A DNA stretch of 10,339 bases from NCBI GenBank assembly GCA_025966435.1, contig JAICRQ010000077.1, positions 1 to 10,339 on the forward strand. The letters run 5' to 3'. Both the position numbers and the translations under genes were made by a program. The stretch comes from Anaerolineales bacterium (lineage in GTDB: Bacteria; Chloroflexota; Anaerolineae; Anaerolineales; Villigracilaceae). Shown here piece by piece: positions 5,550 to 10,339 of this stretch (positions are counted from its first letter, which is position 1; every line of letters starts with the position of its first letter). Under the pieces are notes generated by a model. The model was not told the origin of the DNA. It made no database searches and was given only the letters and a program-made list of their open reading frames with translations.

Positions 5550-7204
5550 GGAGTTGGCCGTGGATGGGACGGCCACTTGATCTCGACCGGTCCCACATAG
5601 CCGTGCACCTCCGACAGGAAGATGCGTCCATGGGAGGGCTCGGTGCAGCCTGCCTGGTCGATCACAGAAACTTCCGTGAACTCATAGACGGGAATTGGTG
5701 TAAAGGTCACCTTTCCGTTACGGCACAACCATGCCTCGAGTATATAGCGCGGGCTGTTCTCACTCTCGCGCTCCCCCGGCGGCACGTCGAAGAAGTCCCA
5801 GCGAATCGTGACCTCATCCCCCAAACGCTCCACTTCCACATTCTGCGGCGCCGGCCATTGTGAGTCTCGTACGATTGGCAGCTCCACTTTGTCAGGATAG
5901 ACCACTTCGAGACTGGAAAGCTCACCGTCCAGTTTTACATCGCGGGCGTTGACCCAGCATACATCCGGGAAAAACTCAGGCAAACCCCATAACCAGGTCT
6001 CCACTTGCCTTCCGGCTTGCAGCTCCACTCGCCCACGAACCTCCATTCGATTCGTGGGAATTAAGCCAAATCGATACAGGTAGATATTGCCCGGTCCGTA
6101 GCGGCAGGCAGTACGGTTGATGACTTCCGCCGTTAGGATTGAAAAAACCGTTGTTGGGGTGGGTGTTTCTGTCGCCGTAGGTGAGGGAGTTGGTGTCGGC
6201 GTGGGAGTTTCCGTCTGGGTCGCTGTGAGGCTAGGGGCAGGAGTAGGCGTATTCGTCACGAGAGCTGTGGCAGGCAGCAAGGAGGGCATTATGGAGGACT
6301 GCGTTTCGGTCGGAGTGTTTGCAGTGCCTGGAGACCAAAGCCCGGACACTGTGATGCTGGCAGCAACCACGGCAGCGCCGACCAGGAGCGTCAGCAATCT
6401 CCCAACTGGCACCGCTAACATTGGAGAGAACAAGGCAGGAATTTTTGCCCACAACGCCGCCAGCGGACTCGTCGTGGCGGAAGCCGTCAGAGCTCCTGTA
6501 GAAGTGTTGACATATTTCGCGTCGCCATCCAACTTGAGAGAGACAATGCCCATTTGCTTGAAACGCTCATCGCGGTTCAAAGCGCGCGTCTTCAATTGAA
6601 AGGCTGCCGCGGTTGGCATGTCCACAAAGACATGGACGCTGCCCGCGACGAGGTTCGCGATCTGTAATTGAGAGCGGTCTGCACTGGTCAGTTTGGAGAT
6701 GAAATCCAGCAGTTGCTGCTGCTTCTCTGCGGTAAAGGCGCTCAGGTCGATGCCTTGAATGACAATCTCTGCCTGGCGCGTCTCTGGTTCGGGCGCGGGC
6801 TCGAACTTCGCCAGATGTGCCTTGACCGTTTCGATGAGCTGGCTTACGGCGTTATCGAACCCCAGCATCTGCACATCGATGAATTGCAGACCTGCCAACT
6901 GGTAACGGACCTCTGCTGGCAATTTCGTCGGCTCCAGCATCACGGCAAAGATCGTACGCCCGGAATCCTGCGAGAGGTCGATCTCCTTGCGGACGTTATC
7001 CGACGCAGCCGACTTGGGGGAGAGCATCAGCACAAAGGCAGGGCAGGTATCGATCGCCTGGACGATCTGCACCCGCCAGGTATTCCCCGCTTTAATCGCC
7101 TCGCGGTCGATCCACACGCTAATCCCCGCCTGCGACATCTTCTCTACAATGGTGTCAACAGTCTGCGTATCGCGCCGGGAGTAGCTGGTAAAGACTTGTG
7201 CCAT
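5546..7204 (-). CDS. Transmembrane TIR-domain protein with Thr/Pro stalk and extracytoplasmic SH3-like and FnIII-like domains
   Basis: 552 aa. The TIR domain is at about 1-133. It begins VFTSYSRRD (residues 4-12), has the WIDREAIKAG loop (31-40), and has VRKEIDLS at 71-78, where E74 aligns by eye with the catalytic Glu of NAD-cleaving TIRs (the SARM1 KEI motif). NADase activity is therefore plausible. A small alpha/beta domain (about 146-226) contains 'EIVIQGIDLSAF' and 'AGSVHVFVDMPTAAA', a pattern seen in adaptor regions of bacterial TIR and caspase-like proteins. A TM helix lies at about 263-287. A Thr/Pro/Ser stalk (about 295-352) follows, then a Cys-bearing SH3-like region (about 353-425) and a FnIII-like beta region with two Cys (about 450-545). 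The predicted topology is TIR inside and sensor outside. It starts at ATG 7202-7204 with no Shine-Dalgarno but a strong promoter just upstream. It converges on, and overlaps by four bases, the padR operon. Signalling or abortive-defence use is inference. Confidence 0.85.
   Translation of the reverse strand: MAQVFTSYSRRDTQTVDTIVEKMSQAGISVWIDREAIKAGNTWRVQIVQAIDTCPAFVLMLSPKSAASDNVRKEIDLSQDSGRTIFAVMLEPTKLPAEVRYQLAGLQFIDVQMLGFDNAVSQLIETVKAHLAKFEPAPEPETRQAEIVIQGIDLSAFTAEKQQQLLDFISKLTSADRSQLQIANLVAGSVHVFVDMPTAAAFQLKTRALNRDERFKQMGIVSLKLDGDAKYVNTSTGALTASATTSPLAALWAKIPALFSPMLAVPVGRLLTLLVGAAVVAASITVSGLWSPGTANTPTETQSSIMPSLLPATALVTNTPTPAPSLTATQTETPTPTPTPSPTATETPTPTTVFSILTAEVINRTACRYGPGNIYLYRFGLIPTNRMEVRGRVELQAGRQVETWLWGLPEFFPDVCWVNARDVKLDGELSSLEVVYPDKVELPIVRDSQWPAPQNVEVERLGDEVTIRWDFFDVPPGERESENSPRYILEAWLCRNGKVTFTPIPVYEFTEVSVIDQAGCTEPSHGRIFLSEVHGYVGPVEIKWPSHPRPTP
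5555..5575 (+). terminator. Hairpin just after the padR operon, inside the tail of the TIR gene
   Basis: A perfect 7-bp stem (TGGCCGT 5555-5561, ACGGCCA 5569-5575) with a 7-base loop begins five bases after the operon stop. No T-run follows (CTTGATCTC). It also codes for the last residues of the convergent TIR protein, so it may be coincidental. Confidence 0.3.
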
Positions 7205-7226
7205 GATGGTTTTGGAGTGTTACCCT

Positions 7227-7255
7227 ATCATACGAAATTATTCAGTGAGAGTCAA
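7227..7255 (-). promoter_or_regulatory. Sigma-70-type promoter of the TIR gene
   Basis: Read on the - strand, TTGACT (7255-7250) and TATGAT (7232-7227) are separated by 17 bp, five of six consensus bases in each. The start site would be near 7220, giving a leader of only about 16 bases with no Shine-Dalgarno. This makes the TIR gene independently transcribed, even though amn lies upstream on the same strand. Confidence 0.75.
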
Positions 7256-7302
7256 CGAGTGTTTACAGATTTAGCACGCTGCATGATTGCTCCACCGGGA
7301 CT

Positions 7303-8073
7303 CTAGAACCGCAAATGCTTGACCGTCTCACCCTTGTTGATCAATTGCTTGAGCGAGTCGATGCCGATGCGCAGGTGCATTTCCAGATATTTCTGTGTCA
7401 CACTTGTATCGCTCCCGGCCGTCTTGACACCCTCCGGAGTCATCGGCTGGTCGGAGACGAGCAGGAGCGCACCCGTGGGGATCTTGTTATAAAAACCGGC
7501 GCTGAACAAGGTTGCCGTTTCCATGTCGACCGCCATCACTCGGATCAGGCGCAGATACGCCTTGAACTTCTCGTCATGCTCCCAGACACGCCGGTTGGTG
7601 GTATAGACGGTGCCGGTCCAATAATCTCGTGCATGGTTACGGATAGTGGTCGAGACGGCTTTTTGCAGGTTGAACGCCGGCAGGGCAGGCACTTCCGGGG
7701 GGAAGTAATCGGTGGACGTCCCTTCGCCGCGTATTGCTGCAATCGGCAGAATCAAGTCGCCGAGCTTGTTCTTTCGCTTGATCCCGCCGCATTTGCCGAG
7801 GAACAGACAGGCTTCGGGGCTCACCGCGCCGAGCAGGTCCATCACGGTGGCAGCGTTGGGGCTGCCCATCCGAAAGTTGATCAGGGTGATGCCTTCTGCC
7901 GTGACGGTGGGCATGGCCTTCCCTATGCCGCGGATGGGGACGTTGTACCACTCCGAGAACTTTTGCAGGTAATCATTAAAATTGACCAGCAGGATATGTT
8001 TGCCAAACTGTTTAAGTGGGGTATCCGTATAGCGCGGCAGCCAGTTCTGTACGATCTCTTCTTTTGTTCTCAT
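7303..8073 (-). CDS. amn: AMP nucleosidase, short form
   Basis: 256 aa. It would hydrolyse AMP to adenine and ribose 5-phosphate (EC 3.2.2.4) in the cytoplasm, linking adenylate level to purine salvage. The whole chain fits the nucleoside phosphorylase fold of AMP nucleosidases: KEEIVQNWLPRY at 4-15, NFRMGSPNAATVMDLL at 66-81, FLGKCGGIKRKNKLGDLILP at 91-110, RGEGTS at 115-120, TTNRRVWEHDE at 158-168, VDMETATLFS at 182-191 and LLVSDQPMTPEGVK at 204-217. D207 of SDQP is the likely catalytic Asp. It lacks the N-terminal regulatory domain of the roughly 480-aa enterobacterial Amn and matches the short Bacteroidota-type form. ATG 8071-8073 follows GGAG with five-base spacing. The TIR gene lies 98 bp downstream on the same strand. 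No terminator was seen between them, so partial read-through is possible. Confidence 0.92.
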   Translation of the reverse strand: MRTKEEIVQNWLPRYTDTPLKQFGKHILLVNFNDYLQKFSEWYNVPIRGIGKAMPTVTAEGITLINFRMGSPNAATVMDLLGAVSPEACLFLGKCGGIKRKNKLGDLILPIAAIRGEGTSTDYFPPEVPALPAFNLQKAVSTTIRNHARDYWTGTVYTTNRRVWEHDEKFKAYLRLIRVMAVDMETATLFSAGFYNKIPTGALLLVSDQPMTPEGVKTAGSDTSVTQKYLEMHLRIGIDSLKQLINKGETVKHLRF

Positions 8074-8183
8074 GGAATCTCCGGGAGGGTAGGAGGAATT
8101 TTTAGCGCTAATCTTACTTCATGTTATTCCACCCATGCTTTTACAAAATAAATGGATCCCATCAAATTTGAAAATTTGGCTTG

Positions 8184-8552
8184 TCACGTCAAAGTCAATT
8201 GCTTAATCTTATTCACTACTACAGACAAATTCCCCAATACTTCCTTATTTCGAAAGCGAACGATCCTGAGCCCTATATCATTTAAAGCTTTTTCACGCCT
8301 TGCATCCTCTTCCTGTTGCAAATCATGGATATCTCCATCCACTTCGACAACCAACGCAGCCTTATGGCAATAGAAATCGACAATGAACCCGGCAATGATC
8401 TGTTGCCTCCGAAAATGGACACCTAACTTATTGGCACGTAATTCCTGCCAAAGTACAGTTTCGGCAGGAGTCATTTCATGACGTAATTCGCGAGCACGCT
8501 GTAATTTTTCTTTGGTTATCTTTTGACCGGGAATAATGTTTTTGACGGGCAT
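8184..8552 (-). CDS. DUF559 domain protein, PD-(D/E)XK (Vsr-like) nuclease fold
   Basis: 122 aa. The DUF559 signature is complete: LRHEMTPAETVLWQELRANKL at 23-43, with E31; FRRQQIIAGFIVDFYC at 47-62, with D59; and the catalytic-type strand LVVEVDGDIH at 67-76, with E70, D72 and H76. The chain ends in the usual RIVRFRNKEVLGN strand and helix. These proteins have the very-short-patch-repair/PD-(D/E)XK fold and are taken to be DNA nucleases, but the substrate is not established. They are often found as single genes in accessory regions and near restriction systems. There is no clear Shine-Dalgarno before the ATG (8550-8552). The gene lies downstream of the HNH gene on the same strand, separated by the 8568-8650 hairpin repeat, so it may be on its own transcript. 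Confidence 0.85.
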   Translation of the reverse strand: MPVKNIIPGQKITKEKLQRARELRHEMTPAETVLWQELRANKLGVHFRRQQIIAGFIVDFYCHKAALVVEVDGDIHDLQQEEDARREKALNDIGLRIVRFRNKEVLGNLSVVVNKIKQLTLT

Positions 8553-8567
8553 GGCTTGATCATTTTA

Positions 8568-8650
8568 CCCCTCTCCCGTCTCCCCTAAAGGGGAGAAGCC
8601 AAATCATCACCCAACAAGCTCCCTTCCCACTTGGGAAGGGCGGGGGGATG
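8568..8650. repeat. Paired GC-rich hairpins, REP/MITE-like intergenic element or terminator
   Basis: Two perfect hairpins lie close together: TCTCCCC-TAAA-GGGGAGA (8579-8596) and CCCTTCCC-ACTT-GGGAAGGG (8621-8640). C-rich sequence flanks them on the left (ACCCCTCTCCC) and G-rich on the right (GGGCGGGGGGATGGG), which could pair as an outer stem. The layout and the simple pyrimidine/purine arms look like the short intergenic repeats that occur in many copies in some genomes. It sits in the 103-bp gap between the HNH stop and the DUF559 start and may also stop HNH transcripts. Copy number cannot be seen from one window. Confidence 0.6.
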
Positions 8651-8655
8651 GGTCC

Positions 8656-9564
8656 TTATACTCTTATGAACCGGCTATAACGCCACTCCAATGCCTCTCT
8701 GCTGGGATAATGATTCTTTAAACTGGGCAAAATCAATTTTGTGTTGTGCAATCCTTTTAGCCCGTGCTGCAAAACAGGACCGTCTTCCTCTTCCAAAACA
8801 TCTGCTCGGACTTGAATAACATAATCAGGGGTAACACCTAATATAAAGCTGTCATAAGCAGCATGATGTAATTTGCAGAGAGCAATACCATTGTCAATTG
8901 TCATCTTGCTTTCTGGTGCACTATCAGGAACGATATGTGCAGCATCAAGCAACACACGATGCTTCAGACGGCAAAAAGCACATTGTGAACGATATGCGTC
9001 CAGAACCTTTTCTCGAAAGCTTCTTTGCTGCAATCTAACCTTAACAGTGGCTGTTATATACGCGTGCCGTGCATCAGACATTTCTGCAGTTTGCCGAGAG
9101 ATATTTGATTCAGAATAGGCGTAGGTGGGAAGCGGATCATCAACAGAAACTGTAAATGTCAGAGTGCCTGGATCATCACCAACAATGTATACAGGGTATA
9201 CAGCTAAATATCTGCCGGGTTGCAGTCCGTGCAAATAAATGAGCGGGAGATTTAGCTCAAACACCTTCCGCAAGCCCACGTTATCAACGTGATTAGGGTT
9301 ATCACCACGGTATCGATATTGCAGAAAACCATCTTTCTCGAGATAGTTGTCGTCATAAGGGCCCTTTACTGTAGTTGTAATTGAAAGTGGCAACCTAAGA
9401 ATTTTGGGTTTGAATATACCGTTTGGGGCGACAAGCGGGACTCGCTGTCCTTGAAACTCAAAACCCTGTAATAGTAAATCTCGAGCCAGCACATCCCCAT
9501 GCATATTGACCTGCTCCGAAAGCCAATTGAATGCTGCTAAGCGAACTTGAAGGTCAATATCCAT
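8656..9564 (-). CDS. HNH endonuclease with N-terminal ScoMcrA-like SRA/sulfur-binding domain, candidate type IV restriction enzyme
   Basis: 302 aa. The C-terminal HNH nuclease (about 182-246) has C195-x-x-C198, the DAAHIVPDS block with H210, N225, and C230-x-x-H233-H234, so the metal-binding beta-beta-alpha core is intact (HNH_2 type). The N-terminal about 150 residues contain RYRGDNPNHVDNVGLRKVFE (85-104) and PLIYLHGLQPGRYLAVYPVY (107-126), including Y123-P124. This arrangement matches my memory of SRA-like sulfur-binding domains of ScoMcrA/SprMcrA proteins, which recognise phosphorothioate or methylated DNA and cut it. That assignment is inference; the HNH call is firm. The start is ATG 9562-9564, with only a weak ribosome site. 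The gene is divergent from the retron promoter and clearly more AT-rich than the left side of the window, suggesting an acquired defence cluster. Confidence 0.85.
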   Translation of the reverse strand: MDIDLQVRLAAFNWLSEQVNMHGDVLARDLLLQGFEFQGQRVPLVAPNGIFKPKILRLPLSITTTVKGPYDDNYLEKDGFLQYRYRGDNPNHVDNVGLRKVFELNLPLIYLHGLQPGRYLAVYPVYIVGDDPGTLTFTVSVDDPLPTYAYSESNISRQTAEMSDARHAYITATVKVRLQQRSFREKVLDAYRSQCAFCRLKHRVLLDAAHIVPDSAPESKMTIDNGIALCKLHHAAYDSFILGVTPDYVIQVRADVLEEEDGPVLQHGLKGLHNTKLILPSLKNHYPSREALEWRYSRFIRV

Positions 9565-9636
9565 AACAAGATTTTACTTCACTCTAGCATCTCATTTCAT
9601 TATGACAGAACAATGATTTCTTCTCATAAATGTAGA

Positions 9637-9642
9637 TATAAT
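9637..9642 (+). promoter_or_regulatory. -10 box of the retron transcript
   Basis: A perfect TATAAT at 9637-9642 predicts a start near 9649-9650, the first base of the a1 repeat of the retron RNA. The -35 is poor (ATGATT at 9613-9618, 18-bp spacer). The match between predicted start and RNA edge is the main support. Confidence 0.65.
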
Positions 9643-9649
9643 TATATTA

Positions 9650-9797
9650 AGTGCTTGTGGAGTTCAATTAATTTCTGCTGTGTAAACGCAGCAAGTACGA
9701 CAAAGTTTGTCAGAAGAGCGCCTGTTATGGGCGCGCTGCTTGTTACTGGCGTCTGGCGCGCCGATATAGCGAATGCGTAAATTACTCCACAAGCACT
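9650..9797 (+). ncRNA. Retron msr-msd non-coding RNA
   Basis: About 148 bases, ending three bases before the reverse transcriptase frame. The ends form a perfect 14-bp inverted repeat (AGTGCTTGTGGAGT 9650-9663; ACTCCACAAGCACT 9784-9797). It can be extended past a small bulge by AATT (9666-9669) with AATT (9780-9783). This is the a1/a2 stem that defines retrons. Inside are a 7-bp hairpin (9676-9682/9687-9693, loop TAAA, one G:T), a small hairpin (9699-9711), and a long imperfect hairpin (about 9719-9771). The core of the long hairpin pairs GGCGCGC 9730-9736 with GCGCGCC 9756-9762. The first two fit msr; the long one fits the msd that would be copied into DNA. The priming G cannot be chosen by eye. 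The position, the inverted repeat and the adjacent retron-type RT agree. The exact fold is inference. Confidence 0.8.
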
Positions 9798-9800
9798 ATC

Positions 9801-10339
9801 TTGAACATACGTCTACACTATGAGTCTTACATTATTAAGATCCCCGAAGACCTTAAAGAAGATTTTTTCAAACTTAGAGATCGTGAAGATGTTGCGACTT
9901 TACTTGAAATTACAAGCAAGCAACTAAATTTTCATTTATATATACTTCGACCCTCGACTAAGTACACAAAATTTTATATTCCAAAAAAGTCAGGTAAATA
10001 TAGAGAAATTTCAGCGCCTATATCGCCAATAAAAATTATCCAACGAAAGCTCAAACAAGTTTTGGAAGCAGTTTATCAACCTAAGCCAGCAACACAGGGG
10101 TTCCGATCTAATCATAGTATTGTTACAAATGCAAGAATACACAAAAGGCGTCGCTATGTTTTAAATCTTGATTTGGATAACTTTTTTTCAACTATCCACT
10201 TCGGACGCGTTCGCGGTATGTTCATGGGTAACCCATACCGCCTTAACAACGAAGTATCAACGATACTTGCTCAAATTTGTTGCCACGATGGACATCTGCC
10301 TCAAGGTGCTCCAACATCTCCAATTATTTCTAATATGAT
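9801..10339 (+). CDS. Retron reverse transcriptase, N-terminal part, cut by window end
   Basis: 179 complete codons are visible and the frame runs off the right edge. The product makes msDNA from the adjacent RNA. In order, counting from TTG 9801: an N-terminal REDVATLLEITSKQLN helix region (28-43); the FYIPKKSGKYREISAP finger segment (58-73); the retron region-X motif NARIH (N110-A111-x-x-H114, NAxxH); LNLDLDNFFSTI (121-132) with the first catalytic D124; GRVRGMF (135-141); and PQGAPTSP (167-174). The YADD box and the VTG-bearing region Y lie beyond the window. NAxxH separates it from group II intron and DGR enzymes. The frame has no ATG or GTG near its start and is open back to 9672. TTG 9801, four bases after a2, is the best start, though no Shine-Dalgarno is seen. 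Sequence is AT-rich compared with the left side of the window. Confidence 0.9.
   Translation, partial: MNIRLHYESYIIKIPEDLKEDFFKLRDREDVATLLEITSKQLNFHLYILRPSTKYTKFYIPKKSGKYREISAPISPIKIIQRKLKQVLEAVYQPKPATQGFRSNHSIVTNARIHKRRRYVLNLDLDNFFSTIHFGRVRGMFMGNPYRLNNEVSTILAQICCHDGHLPQGAPTSPIISNM

Noticed and set aside
6117..6260. Repetitive GT-rich stretch considered as a tandem repeat or array
   Set aside because: On the - strand it simply encodes the Thr/Pro stalk of the TIR protein (TPTPTPTPSPT type). The repeats are codon-level, not a separate element.
7315..8151. 278-aa + strand frame antisense to the AMP nucleosidase
   Set aside because: It lies almost wholly over amn, whose motifs are unmistakable. 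Its product lacks family features; long antisense frames are common in GC-rich genes.
8163..8178. AT palindrome CAAATTT-GA-AAATTTG downstream of the DUF559 gene as a terminator
   Set aside because: The stem is entirely A/T apart from the end pair, and a 2-base loop is too tight. No T-run follows on the - strand, so it is too weak to call.
9547..9780. 77-aa + strand reading frame upstream of the RT
   Set aside because: It overlaps the HNH start and most of the retron ncRNA, has no ribosome site or recognisable protein pattern, and the hairpins explain this sequence better.
9820..9900. ATG at 9820-9822 as the RT start
   Set aside because: It is out of frame with the RT motifs and its frame meets a stop after about 36 codons. 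Using it would require a frameshift for which there is no evidence.
1..10339. CRISPR array, tRNA or rRNA genes, transposase
   Set aside because: No regularly spaced direct repeats, cloverleaf, rRNA-like sequence or transposase motif was seen on either strand. This was a visual check only.

Overview
The window looks like a chromosomal segment from a member of the Chloroflexota, probably an Anaerolineae-like lineage. The basis is domain architecture and style, not a database match. Two large membrane proteins carry long Thr/Pro/Ser stalks. One is a Ser/Thr kinase fused to an extracellular beta-propeller. A small secreted protein and a PadR/permease-like operon add to the impression. Positions 1 to about 8100 are fairly GC-rich (41 of 60 bases in 1201-1260). 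The right end is much more AT-rich (17 of 60 in 9961-10020).

Left part (1-5550), housekeeping, signalling and envelope genes. The window opens with the last 46 codons of an alkaline-phosphatase-superfamily protein (+). It converges on a membrane PknB-type kinase with a TolB/PD40-like propeller (-). Divergent from the kinase is a small secreted protein with an EF-hand-like loop (+). A strong hairpin separates it from a membrane diguanylate cyclase with intact GGEEF and RxxD sites (-). Divergent again is a tight three-gene operon: a PadR regulator, a four-TM protein with a YPxxFR...EM module, and a small two-TM protein. It is driven by a near-consensus promoter whose -35 box sits inside a 23-bp palindrome, a likely autoregulatory operator.

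Middle (5546-8073, -). A single-pass TIR-domain protein keeps the likely catalytic Glu. It has an intracellular small domain, a TM helix, a Thr/Pro stalk, and SH3-like and FnIII-like outer domains. It has its own promoter. Upstream lies a short-form AMP nucleosidase.

Right part (8184-10339), apparent defence/mobile region. It holds a DUF559 PD-(D/E)XK nuclease-like protein, a pair of GC-rich intergenic hairpins, and an HNH endonuclease whose N-terminal domain resembles the SRA/sulfur-binding domain of ScoMcrA-type type IV restriction enzymes. Divergent from it is the most interesting item, a retron. A perfect 14-bp inverted repeat (9650-9663 / 9784-9797) brackets a folded non-coding RNA of about 148 nt, with a TATAAT placed to start transcription at the repeat edge. 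Four bases later a reverse transcriptase reading frame begins (TTG start inferred). It carries the retron NAxxH motif, the first catalytic Asp block (LDLDNFF) and PQGAPTSP, and runs off the window before the YADD box. The retron effector would lie outside the window.
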